A stretch of DNA of 64,000 nucleotides. It comes from Geobacter argillaceus (GTDB lineage Bacteria > Desulfobacterota > Desulfuromonadia > Geobacterales > DSM-12255). A program made the translations under genes and the position numbers. Under the pieces are notes generated by a model, which did no database searches, had not been told where the DNA came from, and worked only from the letters and a program-made list of their open reading frames with translations. This document shows, piece by piece, positions 51,756-60,809 of the stretch (position 1 is its first letter; each line of letters opens with the position of its first letter). Location: positions 1 to 64,000 of the forward strand of contig NZ_VLLN01000010.1 in the NCBI RefSeq assembly GCF_007830735.1, in the 5' to 3' direction.

Positions 51756-53126
51756 ATGTCCGTAGACATGCGCAAACTCCCGCCCCAGAACCTGGAGGCG
51801 GAGATGTCGATACTTGGCGGCATCCTGCTGGATAATGCCGCCATGAACCGGGTGATCGAGATCCTCACCCCGGAGGAGTTCTACCGCGAGTCCCACCGGA
51901 AGATCCTCAGGGCGATGATCGATCTGAACAGTGTCTCCGAGCCGTGCGATCTCATTACCCTCTCCACCATCCTGAAGAAGAAGGGGGAGCTGGACGAGGT
52001 GGGGGGCGGGGCCTACCTGGCCACCCTGGTCGACTACGTCCCGACCGCGGCCAACATCGTCTACTACTGCAAGATCGTCAAGGAGCGGGCCACCGTCCGC
52101 TCCCTTATCACCGCCGCCACCGAGATTGTCACCCAGAGCTACGAAGAGCAGTCGGACGTGAACGAGCTTCTGGACCTGGCGCAGAAGTCGATCTTCGCCA
52201 TCTCCGAGAACAAGCTCCGCCCCTCCTATTACCCGGTCGGCACGATCCTCAAGGAGACCATCCGGAACATCGAGCAGCTCTACGAGCGCAAAGAGCATCT
52301 CACCGGCGTTTCCTCCGGGTTCATCGACCTGGACAACATGACCGCCGGCCTCCAGAAGGGGGACCTGGTCATCATCGCCGGCCGCCCCTCCATGGGAAAG
52401 ACCGCCTTTGCCCTCAACGTGGCCCAGAACGCGGCGATCCACTCCAGTCAGAAGACCCCGGTGGCCATCTTTTCCCTGGAAATGAGCAAGGAACAGTTGG
52501 TGACCCGTCTCCTCTGTTCCGAGTCGCGGCTCGATGCCGGCCGCCTGCGCACCGGCCACCTGCAGGATTCGGACTGGGACCGGCTCCTGAATGGTGCCAA
52601 CCATCTCCACGAGGCCAAGATCTTCATCGACGACACGCCGGCCATCTCGGTCCTGGAGATGCGGGCCAAATGCCGCCGGATGAAGGCCGAGCACGACATC
52701 GGCCTGATTATGGTCGACTACCTGCAGCTGATGCGGGGCGGCGCCAATTCCGAATCCCGCCAGCAGGAGATCTCGGAGATCTCCCGCTCTTTGAAGGCCC
52801 TGGCCAAGGAGCTGGACGTGCCGGTGGTGGCCCTTTCCCAGCTGAACCGGAGCCTGGAAAACCGCACCGACAAGCGGCCGATGATGAGCGACCTCCGGGA
52901 GTCCGGGGCCATCGAGCAGGACGCGGACGTGATCATGTTCGTCTACCGCGACGCGGTCTACTGCGACGACTGCAAGAAGCGGGACGGCTCGTGTACCAAG
53001 GGGCACGAGAAGGATGCCTCGATCATCATCGGCAAACAGCGTAACGGCCCGATCGGCGATGTGGAGCTGGTCTTCCTGGGGGAGTACACGCGGTTCGAGA
53101 ACAGGAGCAGCCGGGACGGGTACTGA
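51756..53126 (+). CDS. dnaB: Replicative DNA helicase DnaB
   Basis: 456 residues. The N-terminal DnaB domain starts LPPQNLEAEMSILGGILLDNAAMNRV. The RecA-like helicase domain has Walker A GRPSMGKTAFAL (near 212), FSLEMSKEQL, Walker B IGLIMVDYLQLM, ALSQLNRSLENR and KQRNGPIG. Between the last two motifs there is a Cys-rich insertion VYCDDCKKRDGSCTKGHEKD (from about 402) forming CX2CX6CX3H, absent from the E. coli protein as I remember it and possibly zinc-binding. Hexameric fork helicase; essential. It has its own promoter immediately after the integron integrase. Confidence 0.95.
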   Translation: MSVDMRKLPPQNLEAEMSILGGILLDNAAMNRVIEILTPEEFYRESHRKILRAMIDLNSVSEPCDLITLSTILKKKGELDEVGGGAYLATLVDYVPTAANIVYYCKIVKERATVRSLITAATEIVTQSYEEQSDVNELLDLAQKSIFAISENKLRPSYYPVGTILKETIRNIEQLYERKEHLTGVSSGFIDLDNMTAGLQKGDLVIIAGRPSMGKTAFALNVAQNAAIHSSQKTPVAIFSLEMSKEQLVTRLLCSESRLDAGRLRTGHLQDSDWDRLLNGANHLHEAKIFIDDTPAISVLEMRAKCRRMKAEHDIGLIMVDYLQLMRGGANSESRQQEISEISRSLKALAKELDVPVVALSQLNRSLENRTDKRPMMSDLRESGAIEQDADVIMFVYRDAVYCDDCKKRDGSCTKGHEKDASIIIGKQRNGPIGDVELVFLGEYTRFENRSSRDGY

Positions 53127-53244
53127 AACGCGGCTTTTCCGCAATCGCGGCGTTGCCCTGCGGGATGACTTGTGCGGCGTAGCGTTTGCTACGCCTCCGC
53201 GCCATCCCTTGAGCGCCTTGCGCTTATCGAAAAATCCACGTTTC
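53125..53244. repeat. 120-base imperfect palindrome after dnaB
   Basis: GAAACGCGGCTTTTCCG at the left is inverted as CGAAAAATCCACGTTTC at the right, with GGGATG/CATCCC and a perfect GGCGTAGC-GTTT-GCTACGCC centre (53176-53195). It begins inside the dnaB stop codon and occupies most of the gap to the next gene. Looks like a dispersed repeat and may terminate dnaB. Confidence 0.75.
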
Positions 53245-53278
53245 AATTCAACAAGATGACAGAAAAGGAAAACATACT

Positions 53279-54571
53279 ATGACGACATACAATCCCATGA
53301 CAACGCTGCCGGCGGCTGCCGGCTATGCGAAGGGCGACGTGCTGGTGCTGCTGGGGGAGCTGTTCGGCAGGGGATATGCCAACGGCATTATCGACGAGGC
53401 ACGGGCTGCCGGACTGACCATTATCGGTACTACGGTGGGGCGGAGGGAGAGCGACGGGACCCTGCGGGGGCTGACGGCCGAAGAATTGACCGCGGCCGAG
53501 GAGAACCTGGGGGGGAAGATCGTCAATATCCCCCTGGAGGCGGGGTTCGACATGGAGCCGGCCAGTGACGGCAAGTCGTTCGCCGACCTCCTGAAGGCGC
53601 TGAAGCCGGACGACTGGGCCTCCTTCAACTGGGAGCAGGGGCGTCTGGTAGAGGTGCGGGCAAAGGGCCGAGCCCGCTTCACGGCCAATCTGGCGGCAGT
53701 GGTGACCGAACTGAACGCACTGATCCCTGCCGGGGCCAGGGTGATCTTCGTTCACTCCATGGCCGGCGGCATTCCCCGTGCACGGGTCTTCATGCCGCTC
53801 CTGAACCGGGTTTTCAAGGGACAGGGGGACAAGTACCTGGCTTCCCGCGACTTCTGGTCGTCCGCGTTGGGCAAGCTCTGCCAGGCAAGCTTCGACGAGG
53901 TGACCGCCGACACCTTCAACTACCTGATCGAGTCGACCGCGGAGATCCGGGCCGGCCACGACACCCGCTACGCAGCCTACGGCTATCACGGCTGCGCTGT
54001 CCTGATCGACGGTGCCTACACCTGGCAGTCGTACACCCCCTATCTGCAGGGGTGGGCCAAGGTTCGCCTTGAGGACCATGCGGCTGCCGCCCGGGAGCAG
54101 GGGGTGAAGGCCACGGTCTACAACTGCCCGGAGATCCAGACCAACTCCAGCGCCCTTTTCCTCGGGGTGGAGATCTCCCTCTATCCGCTCCTGGCCGCCC
54201 TGGTCAGGGAAGGGGACGGGCCTGTGGCCGAGGCGATTCGTGCCGAGTGCCGGGTGCTGCTCAAGGACGATACCTCCCTGGACCTCCTTCTGGAGCGGGC
54301 CAACGAATACCTGGCCGCGCCGTTCCAGGTGGGTCTCCGGGACATCGCCGGCTGGCCCCACCACAACAGCCTGGAGCAGGCCGAGGCGATGCTCACCCGT
54401 TCGGCGGAGCTGATGGGGATGAACGCCAACCCCAAGGAGATCGTCTGTGCGCCACTCTCCAGGGCCGTTTTCAGCGCCGTCGGCCGGTTAATGTTCGCCG
54501 ATTCGTGGCAGCAGAAAAGCCCGGTGGTCTGGCTGAGCCACGACATCATCGCCCGGCAGCTGCTGGCCTGA
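53279..54571 (+). CDS. Rossmann-type putative reductase, possibly FabMG-like enoyl-ACP reductase
   Basis: 430 residues. The N-terminus shows a GDVLVLLGELFGRGYANGIIDEARAAGLTIIGTTVGRRESDGTLRGL segment with a Gly-rich nucleotide-binding loop (G-x-x-F-G-R-G-Y). Mid-protein features include RVIFVHSMAGGIPRARVFMPLLNRVFKGQGDKY and YHGCAVLIDGAYTWQSYTPYLQGWAKVRLEDHA with candidate catalytic Tyr residues. I associate this pattern with enoyl-ACP reductases of the FabMG type, distinct from FabI/FabK/FabL/FabV, but this is memory and not proven. Single gene, own ribosome site not obvious. An alternative is an uncharacterised NAD(P)-binding protein. Confidence 0.5.
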   Translation: MTTYNPMTTLPAAAGYAKGDVLVLLGELFGRGYANGIIDEARAAGLTIIGTTVGRRESDGTLRGLTAEELTAAEENLGGKIVNIPLEAGFDMEPASDGKSFADLLKALKPDDWASFNWEQGRLVEVRAKGRARFTANLAAVVTELNALIPAGARVIFVHSMAGGIPRARVFMPLLNRVFKGQGDKYLASRDFWSSALGKLCQASFDEVTADTFNYLIESTAEIRAGHDTRYAAYGYHGCAVLIDGAYTWQSYTPYLQGWAKVRLEDHAAAAREQGVKATVYNCPEIQTNSSALFLGVEISLYPLLAALVREGDGPVAEAIRAECRVLLKDDTSLDLLLERANEYLAAPFQVGLRDIAGWPHHNSLEQAEAMLTRSAELMGMNANPKEIVCAPLSRAVFSAVGRLMFADSWQQKSPVVWLSHDIIARQLLA

Positions 54572-54690
54572 CCGGGGTGGTATCCGAATCCGTGGGGCGG
54601 CGCATGCGTCGCCCTTTTTTTGTGCTTCATCTTTGGCAAGGGCCGGTTTGCTTCCTGCCTTCGCCCCGTAGGACCCAAGGGCCTAAAGGG

Positions 54691-54870
54691 CAGAATGCTG
54701 TAGACGGGGAATTTATTCCCCGGTCATCTCGGCAAAATGCCATTCCCGTCACGTACGTGACGCGGAGAAATATCGACAACTCATCCGGGGGATGAATCCC
54801 CCGGCTACAGGCGAGCGCCCCTAACGGGGCTTCAAAGCTATGCGGCAATTTTCCAGGCGGAGAACGCTGA
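54691..54870. repeat. REP-like nested palindrome, copy 2 with insertion
   Basis: Same elements in the same order as 29949-30077: CGGGGAATTTATTCCCCGGTCATC, then CATCCGGGGGATGAATCCCCCGGCTACAGGCGAGCGCCCC and the tail ending ACGCTGA. About 50 extra bases (54729-54780) containing the palindrome GTCACGTACGTGAC are inserted between the two hairpins. It ends next to the stop of the REC-GGDEF-EAL gene; 54572-54690 shows nothing else. Confidence 0.8.
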
Positions 54871-54871
54871 C

Positions 54872-56593
54872 TTATCTTTTGGGAAGCGAGATCCCCTGCT
54901 GCAGGAGGAGGGTGAACTCTTCGGTGGCGATGGGGCGGCTGACCAGGTATCCCTGCATCTCGTCACACTTTCGCTGGGCGAGGAAGTGGAGCTGATCCTG
55001 CTGCTCCACCCCTTCGGCGGTGACCTTCAGCTTCAGGCTGTGGGCCATGGAGATGATCGCCTCGGCTATGGCCGCATCGTCCGGGTCGGTGGTGATGTCC
55101 AGGACAAAGGAGCGGTCTATCTTCAGGCGGTCGATGGGGAAATGTTTCAGATAGCTCAGGGATGAATAGCCGGTGCCGAAGTCGTCGATGGCCAGGCTGA
55201 TCCCCATCTCCTTCAGGCGGCGCAGCGTCACGATCGTCTCCTCTGCGTTGCGCATGATGGTGCTCTCCGTAATCTCCAGTTCGAGGAGCGACGGCGCCAG
55301 CCCGGTCTCGTCGAGGATGGTGGCGACCGACTCCACCAGCCGTTCCTGCTTGAACTGCCGTCCCGACAGGTTGACCGCCACCCGCAGGGGGCCGAACCCC
55401 ATGTCGTGCCAGGCCTTGTTCTGTTGGCAGGCAGTCTTTAGCACCCACTCGCCGATGGGAATTATCAGCCCCGAATCCTCGGCCAGGGGGATGAATTTGT
55501 CCGGTGTTACCAGCCCCATCTCGGGGTGTTGCCAACGGACCAGTGCCTCCATGCCGATCAGCTTCCCGGTCAGCAGGTTCATCTGGGGCTGGTAAAGGAC
55601 GAAAAACTCCTGCCGCTCCAGTGCCCGGCGGAGGCTGTTGTCCAGCAGCAGCCGCTCCTCGGCCTTGTAGTTCATCTCCCGGGAAAAGAACTGAAAGGCA
55701 TTGCGTCCCTGCTCCTTGGCCTGGTACATGGCAATGTCGGCATTCTTCAGGAGCAGATGGGGGGAGTCGCCGTCCACCGGGTAGATGGCGATGCCGATGC
55801 TGGCCGTGGTGAAAATTTCGTGTTCGTCGAGCTGCATCGGCTCGGAGAGTACACCCAGGATCTTGCGGGCGACCTGGCTGATATGCTCGCACTGCCGCAC
55901 GCAGGTAAGGATGATGATGAAGTCGTCTCCCCCCAGCCGGGCAACCGTATCGGTCTTTCTGAGGCACCGTTCGAGGCGCGTGCTGACCAGTTTCAGCAGG
56001 TTGTCGCCATAGACGTGCCCCAGCGTGTCGTTGACCTGCTTGAACTGGTCCAGGTCGAGAAACATGACGCCCAGGCAGTGCTCTTCCCGGCAGGCCTGGG
56101 CAATGGCCTGGTTCAGTCGGTCTTCCAGAAGCATCCGGTTCGGCAGGCCGGTCAGGGAGTCGTAGTTGGTGAGTTGCTGGATGGCAATCTCCGCCTGGCG
56201 GAGCCGCTGCCGGGTGCCAAGCTCCTCCATTGTCCGATCGATGATCGACGGGAGCCGGTCGGGAAGCATGGTGTCCTTCACCAGGTACTCCCGCGCTCCC
56301 CGCTTCATCATTTCCACTGCCAGGGTGGCATCGTCCCGGCCGGAAATGACGATGAACGGAATGTCCAGACCACGGGCGGCAAGAAGGTCGATCAGTTCTG
56401 AGCCGCTCATGTCATGGAGCGGATAGTCAATGATGATGAGTTGTGGAGGGGTCTGGCAGATGGTGTCGACGGCATCTCTCCCTGAAGCGAAGGTGAGATA
56501 CGACACTCCCTTGCGCTGCAGTGCCGAGCAGATGAGCCGGTTAAGCCCCGCGTCATCTGCGATAACAGCTATTGTATACCCGGTTTCGGTCAT
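54872..56593 (-). CDS. REC-GGDEF-EAL c-di-GMP response regulator
   Basis: The frame opens at 56932, but the protein proper starts at the ATG at 56593 (MTETGYTIAVIADDAG), giving 573 residues. The receiver (about 1-120) has its phospho-acceptor Asp in LIIIDYPLHDMSG and Lys in YLVKD. GGDEF (about 155-315) has LGGDDF, an accepted variant of GGDEF. EAL (about 330-570) has EALVRW, NLSGRQF, EITEST, AIDDFGTGYSSL, LKIDRSF and EGVEQ, all ligands present, so phosphodiesterase activity is expected. It shares its strand and receiver style with the REC-PAS-GGDEF gene 64 bases upstream; the two probably form an operon. Confidence 0.92.
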   Translation of the reverse strand: MTETGYTIAVIADDAGLNRLICSALQRKGVSYLTFASGRDAVDTICQTPPQLIIIDYPLHDMSGSELIDLLAARGLDIPFIVISGRDDATLAVEMMKRGAREYLVKDTMLPDRLPSIIDRTMEELGTRQRLRQAEIAIQQLTNYDSLTGLPNRMLLEDRLNQAIAQACREEHCLGVMFLDLDQFKQVNDTLGHVYGDNLLKLVSTRLERCLRKTDTVARLGGDDFIIILTCVRQCEHISQVARKILGVLSEPMQLDEHEIFTTASIGIAIYPVDGDSPHLLLKNADIAMYQAKEQGRNAFQFFSREMNYKAEERLLLDNSLRRALERQEFFVLYQPQMNLLTGKLIGMEALVRWQHPEMGLVTPDKFIPLAEDSGLIIPIGEWVLKTACQQNKAWHDMGFGPLRVAVNLSGRQFKQERLVESVATILDETGLAPSLLELEITESTIMRNAEETIVTLRRLKEMGISLAIDDFGTGYSSLSYLKHFPIDRLKIDRSFVLDITTDPDDAAIAEAIISMAHSLKLKVTAEGVEQQDQLHFLAQRKCDEMQGYLVSRPIATEEFTLLLQQGISLPKR

Positions 56594-56657
56594 TAGATTC
56601 TTCCGGCAGGAGGACTTTGCCGCACTCGGTCTGATGCGTACCGTTTCCCGGTTCAGG

Positions 56658-57944
56658 TCAGCTGCTGTGGCGACGTCCCCTGGGGCCTTTATCCCGGTAC
56701 ATTCTGGCATCCGCTTTTCTGAGAGTGGTGAGCAGCTCGCCCCCTTTGAGGGCCGTTGCCCAGCCCAACGAGAGCGATACGGGCACGTTTCCCTGTTCGG
56801 GTTCAATGGCTGCCAGGCAGTTTTTGGCCCGGTCGACGGCGCTCTTTGCAGCGGCTTCGTCGGTGTTGGGGAGGAGCACGGCGAATTCGTCGCCACCGAT
56901 GCGGGCCAGGACATCCTCCGAACGAAAGGCATCCAACAAGGCCGTAGCTGCGGTTTTCAGCATCCGGTCACCGGCGGCGTGACCCTGGGTATCGTTAATC
57001 TTTTTAAGACCGTCAACGTCGGCCATGACGATGCTGACCGGGAAGCTGCGACTTTTGATCAGGCGCTCAAGTTCGGTGTCGAAATAGGTGCGGTTGAACA
57101 GGCCGGTCAGCGGGTCGTGGGTGCTCATGTAGAGCAGCTTTTCCTCGGAGAGCTTCCGTTCGGTAATGTTTCTGCTGACAATGGTGATGCCGTCAAAAGA
57201 GCCGCTGGGGTCGCGCCGCATGGAGACCTTGGCGTTGTACCATTCATTCCCGTCCGGGTAGTTCAGCACATAGTCGAACGCCTGGACAGCATTGGTGTTT
57301 TTTACGTCGGCAATGGCCTTGGCCATCTGTTTGATCGGCTCCACCGGCAGGCCGACCTCCCAGTAAGCCTTGCCGAGGAACTGATCCTTTGACATGAATA
57401 GACGTGCCTGATTCTCCGGTTGGTAAAAGTCGATGAAAATGCCGTTTTTGTCGAGGACGAAAATCAGATCGTCAAGGGAGGCCAGGGTCGAACGGAGTCG
57501 TTCTTCGCTCTCCCGCAGGGCCGCCTCGGCCTGCTGCAGACGCGCCTCGGTTTCCAGGTCGTGCATGACCCGGCTCACCACCGGGACGAGTACCTCCAGG
57601 AAGTTTCCGTCCTTGACCAGGTAGTCACGTGCTCCCATCTTCATCATGTTTACCGCCAGGGAGGTGTCTTCGCTGCCGGTGATGATGACGAACGGCGGGA
57701 GGAGTTTCAGCTCTTTCAGTTCGGCGACCAGTGCGGCACCGGTCCGGTCCGGCAGCGTGTAGTCGAGGAGCAGGAGGGTCGGACGGTGGTCGGCAAGCAG
57801 GTTTATCGCCGCGCTGCCGTTGGCGGCCCGGATACAGGAAAATCCATGTTTGTTAAGGGAGATACATGCCAATCGCGCAATTCCGGGATCATCTTCCACG
57901 ATCAGGATGATCGGGCACGTATTTGCCGCCTGAGCGTCAATCAT
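56658..57944 (-). CDS. REC-PAS-GGDEF response regulator
   Basis: The ATG at 57944 has GGAG at 7 bases and is chosen over the adjacent GTG at 57947; 428 residues. The receiver (about 10-130) has VEDDPG, the Asp in LLLLDYTLPDRTG and YLVKD. PAS (about 145-265) ends IVSRNITERKLSEEK. GGDEF (about 270-428) has intact IGGDEF and the DVDGLKKINDTQGHAAGD metal/substrate region. A probable active diguanylate cyclase opposed by the downstream REC-GGDEF-EAL protein. No cognate kinase is in the same transcript, but the histidine kinase at 58407 is divergent and adjacent. Confidence 0.92.
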   Translation of the reverse strand: MIDAQAANTCPIILIVEDDPGIARLACISLNKHGFSCIRAANGSAAINLLADHRPTLLLLDYTLPDRTGAALVAELKELKLLPPFVIITGSEDTSLAVNMMKMGARDYLVKDGNFLEVLVPVVSRVMHDLETEARLQQAEAALRESEERLRSTLASLDDLIFVLDKNGIFIDFYQPENQARLFMSKDQFLGKAYWEVGLPVEPIKQMAKAIADVKNTNAVQAFDYVLNYPDGNEWYNAKVSMRRDPSGSFDGITIVSRNITERKLSEEKLLYMSTHDPLTGLFNRTYFDTELERLIKSRSFPVSIVMADVDGLKKINDTQGHAAGDRMLKTAATALLDAFRSEDVLARIGGDEFAVLLPNTDEAAAKSAVDRAKNCLAAIEPEQGNVPVSLSLGWATALKGGELLTTLRKADARMYRDKGPRGRRHSS

Positions 57945-58289
57945 CACCGAACTCCGTCATTGAGGGATGTTTTTGCGACTATGCATATGTCGAGGTATCG
58001 GTGGGTAGTCTGTGCTCTTGATTTTTTCCGCACGAGTCTGTGTATCCATTGCCGTTTGTAGCGCCCGGCTTCATTTTTAAAGATTAAATCTATAACATGT
58101 TTGAATGATTTAACAGCATATTTTTGCGCCGTTTACAGGCGGCGGACAGAGAACCATGTAGGTAATGCCAGTCTGCTCATGGTTAGCACCGTGACGGAAA
58201 TGTACAATGTATACCAGCGGTGGTGTCTTACGCCCATAATGCAGTTTATTTGCCAATGCGATAAATTGTTAATTTTTAACGTTTAATTA

Positions 58290-58319
58290 TTGACAGTCAT
58301 GGTTCCGAAAAGATATTGT
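58290..58319 (+). promoter_or_regulatory. Candidate promoter of the Cache histidine kinase
   Basis: TTGACA, an 18-base spacer and TATTGT (four of six) in the 460-base AT-rich gap 57945-58406 between the divergent regulator and kinase genes, 87 bases before the kinase ATG. The rest of that gap shows no gene. Confidence 0.45.
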
Positions 58320-58406
58320 TTATAGCAATTTGCTGCCGTTCCAATCGGTTGTCCTGGTAATTTTCACGACCTCTCCGGGCTGTAACGACGTTTGACAAAG
58401 GTTGCC

Positions 58407-60638
58407 ATGAAGCTCGTCAAGACCTTAAAACAGGCGCTGGTGATCAACTCGCTCTTTGTGGCGCTTCTTCCGATGCTGGGTGTCGGTTTCGTCTCCTATA
58501 AGCTTTTCGAACGCGACTTTCTCGAAGATGTCGGTAGTGAAAATATGGCCCTGGCAAAGATCCTGGCCAGAGAGGCATCCGACTATCTGAGCCTCTTCAG
58601 GGAACAGGTCACCGCCATTGCCCGAACTGACCGGTGCAGCGATACGGCCGTCAGTCCCGGTTACAGTGTGGCCGGTAAGCCTGATGTGCTCTGTCTTGCG
58701 CGTCGTGACGGTACCTCCCCCCTGTTCGATAAGATGGGGGAACGGTTCGGGCTGGCTCACTTTGCCGGAGACAATGAACTGTTCGGCAAGGGACGACCGG
58801 CCCCGCACCACTGGTCCGATGTGTTCGTTTCCGTAACGACCGGCCTTCCCGCCGTGAGCCTGGCGGTGTCTGTCGACGACGATCGGTCCGTGGTGGGGAG
58901 CGTTGGTTTGCAGCGGCTCGACAGCATGGTCATGCGAGTCACCAAGGATCAAAGGTACGCCTACATCGTTGACCGGCAGGGCAGGTTAGTGAGTCACCCC
59001 GATGCCACCCTTGTCAGAAAGCGATACGACGGTTCGAATCTGTCGGTGATCAAAAATGGGTTGATGGGGAAATACGGCACCTACCGGTATACCTTTCAGG
59101 GAACCGACCGGATCGCCAGTATTACGGTTATTCCGGAAACCGGCTGGCTGCTGGCTGTGGCCCAACCTGTCGAACAGGCCTTTGCCCCGCTCAGGAAGGT
59201 GAAGGTTGCCTTTGCTGTCGGACTGGGGGCGACGGTGCTGCTGGCTTTAATCAGCGCACTTTGGAGTCTGAAGCATCTTCTTCGCCCGCTTGATACCCTT
59301 GGCCGCAACGCCCAGTTGATCACCGCAGGCGACTATGGGCTGAAGACGCAAACGTCGGGGTTCGAGGAGTTGGATCTCCTGGCAGATCGCTTTATCCTGA
59401 TGGCCGAGGCGGTGGATCAGCGGGAGGAAGAGCTTAAGCACCGCAATGAAGAGTTGACCATGACCGAAGAAGAGTTGCGACAGCAGATGGACGAGAGCAT
59501 GCGGGGGCATGACGAGCTCTGCAAGGCGCACCTTGCATTGCAGACGGTCGTGGACGCTTCGCCGGTCGCCATCTCCTGTCTCGGACTGGACGGGACAGTG
59601 GTCCTGTGGAACCCGGCCGCTGAAAAGACCTTTGGCTGGCAAGCCGCCGAGGTGCTTGGCAAGCTCTCGCCGCTGATTCTGCCGGAAAAACAGGATGAGT
59701 CGCCGCAGGTGCTGCAGGAAGTGCTTCGTGACGGGGTGGTTGTGGATCGGGAGATCCAGCGGGTGAGGAAGAGCGGCGAGACCATCGATCTGCGCCTGTC
59801 CGGCACTGCCCTTCGTGGTGGCGATGGCGTCCCGTATGGGATACTTGCCCTCTATGATGATATCACCGAGCGGAAACGGGCCGAGGAAGAGATCCTTATC
59901 CTGAATGCCGAGTTGGAACAGCGGGTCGCGGCAAGGACCGTGCAGTTGGAGGCGGCCAACCGGGAACTGGAATCATTCTGCTACGCCGTTTCCCATGACC
60001 TGCGGGCGCCGCTGCGTCATATCGACGGCTTCAGCCACGCCCTTATCGAGGACTGCGGCGCGCTGCTGCCGGCCGAGGGCCGGGATGATCTGGAGCGTGT
60101 CCGCCGGGCGACCGCCAGGATGGCCCAATTGATCGATGACCTGCTGGAGCTCTCCCGGATGTCCCGCGGTGAGATACAGCTGGAGACGGTCGATCTGAGC
60201 GGCATGGTGCGGGAAATACTCGGAGAACTGGCCAATGGGTATCCGGACAGGTCGGTCGAGGCTGTCATTGCCGAAGGGGTGCAGGCCAACGCCGATCCTC
60301 GACTGATCAGGGTAGTCATGGACAACCTGCTGGGTAATGCCTGGAAATACACCAGCCACCATCAATTTGCACGCATCGAATTCGGGACAGAGAAACGAAA
60401 TGGCGTAACGGTGTATTATGTCCGTGATGACGGGGCCGGGTTCGACATGGCCTATGCCGAAAAGCTGTTCGGCCCTTTTCAGCGGCTGCACAGTGTCGAT
60501 GAATTCGAGGGGACCGGCGTGGGGCTGGCTACGGTGCAGCGGATCATCCACCGCCATGGCGGGTCGGTCTGGGGAGAAGGCGCACTCGGGGCGGGGGCGA
60601 CATTTTCCTTCACCCTGCCAGGCTTCGGAATTGCCTGA
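58407..60638 (+). CDS. Membrane sensor histidine kinase (Cache-HAMP-PAS-HisKA-HATPase)
   Basis: The ATG at 58407 follows AAAGG at 5 bases; 743 residues. TM1 lies at about 10-33. The periplasmic Cache-like domain (about 35-265) contains YIVDRQGRLVSHPD and ETGWLLAVAQPVEQAF. TM2 is at about 268-295, then HAMP (LRPLDTLGRNAQLITAGDY), a coiled coil, PAS (about 385-500, ending YDDITERKR), HisKA with CYAVSHDLRAPLRHIDGF and HATPase with NLLGNAWKYTS, DDGAGFD and GVGLATV. It has no receiver of its own and is divergent from the REC-PAS-GGDEF gene, which makes a signalling pair plausible. Confidence 0.92.
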   Translation: MKLVKTLKQALVINSLFVALLPMLGVGFVSYKLFERDFLEDVGSENMALAKILAREASDYLSLFREQVTAIARTDRCSDTAVSPGYSVAGKPDVLCLARRDGTSPLFDKMGERFGLAHFAGDNELFGKGRPAPHHWSDVFVSVTTGLPAVSLAVSVDDDRSVVGSVGLQRLDSMVMRVTKDQRYAYIVDRQGRLVSHPDATLVRKRYDGSNLSVIKNGLMGKYGTYRYTFQGTDRIASITVIPETGWLLAVAQPVEQAFAPLRKVKVAFAVGLGATVLLALISALWSLKHLLRPLDTLGRNAQLITAGDYGLKTQTSGFEELDLLADRFILMAEAVDQREEELKHRNEELTMTEEELRQQMDESMRGHDELCKAHLALQTVVDASPVAISCLGLDGTVVLWNPAAEKTFGWQAAEVLGKLSPLILPEKQDESPQVLQEVLRDGVVVDREIQRVRKSGETIDLRLSGTALRGGDGVPYGILALYDDITERKRAEEEILILNAELEQRVAARTVQLEAANRELESFCYAVSHDLRAPLRHIDGFSHALIEDCGALLPAEGRDDLERVRRATARMAQLIDDLLELSRMSRGEIQLETVDLSGMVREILGELANGYPDRSVEAVIAEGVQANADPRLIRVVMDNLLGNAWKYTSHHQFARIEFGTEKRNGVTVYYVRDDGAGFDMAYAEKLFGPFQRLHSVDEFEGTGVGLATVQRIIHRHGGSVWGEGALGAGATFSFTLPGFGIA

Positions 60639-60650
60639 TATGGGCGAAAC

Positions 60651-60682
60651 ATAAAGGCCGGCGGATTCCCGCCAGCCTTTAT
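60651..60682. terminator. Bidirectional terminator-like hairpin
   Basis: ATAAAGGCCGGCGG and CCGCCAGCCTTTAT pair with one mismatch around a 4-base loop, between the stop codons of the convergent kinase and rubredoxin-like genes. Confidence 0.75.
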
Positions 60683-60688
60683 TGCAGT

Positions 60689-60796
60689 CTACTCACTCTT
60701 CTCGAATTTTCCCTTTTCCTGACATTGGGGACAGTTCTGGGGTTTACAGCGTCCTTCCTTGGTGTAGCCGCAGCTCTTGCACTTCCAGGTAGCCAT
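60689..60796 (-). CDS. RCKP-type rubredoxin-like mini-protein
   Basis: A 35-residue open frame: MATWKCKSCGYTKEG then RCKPQNCPQCQEKGKFEKSE. GGAGG lies 7 bases before the ATG. Two Cys pairs (CKSC and CPQC) form a rubredoxin-like metal knuckle with the RCKP motif between them, as in the small RCKP-type rubredoxin-like domains and the rubredoxin part of rubrerythrins. Probably binds one iron or zinc. It lies 13 bases downstream of an M16 peptidase gene on the same strand and may be co-transcribed with it. Confidence 0.8.
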   Translation of the reverse strand: MATWKCKSCGYTKEGRCKPQNCPQCQEKGKFEKSE

Positions 60797-60809
60797 TTTT
60801 TTACCTCCG

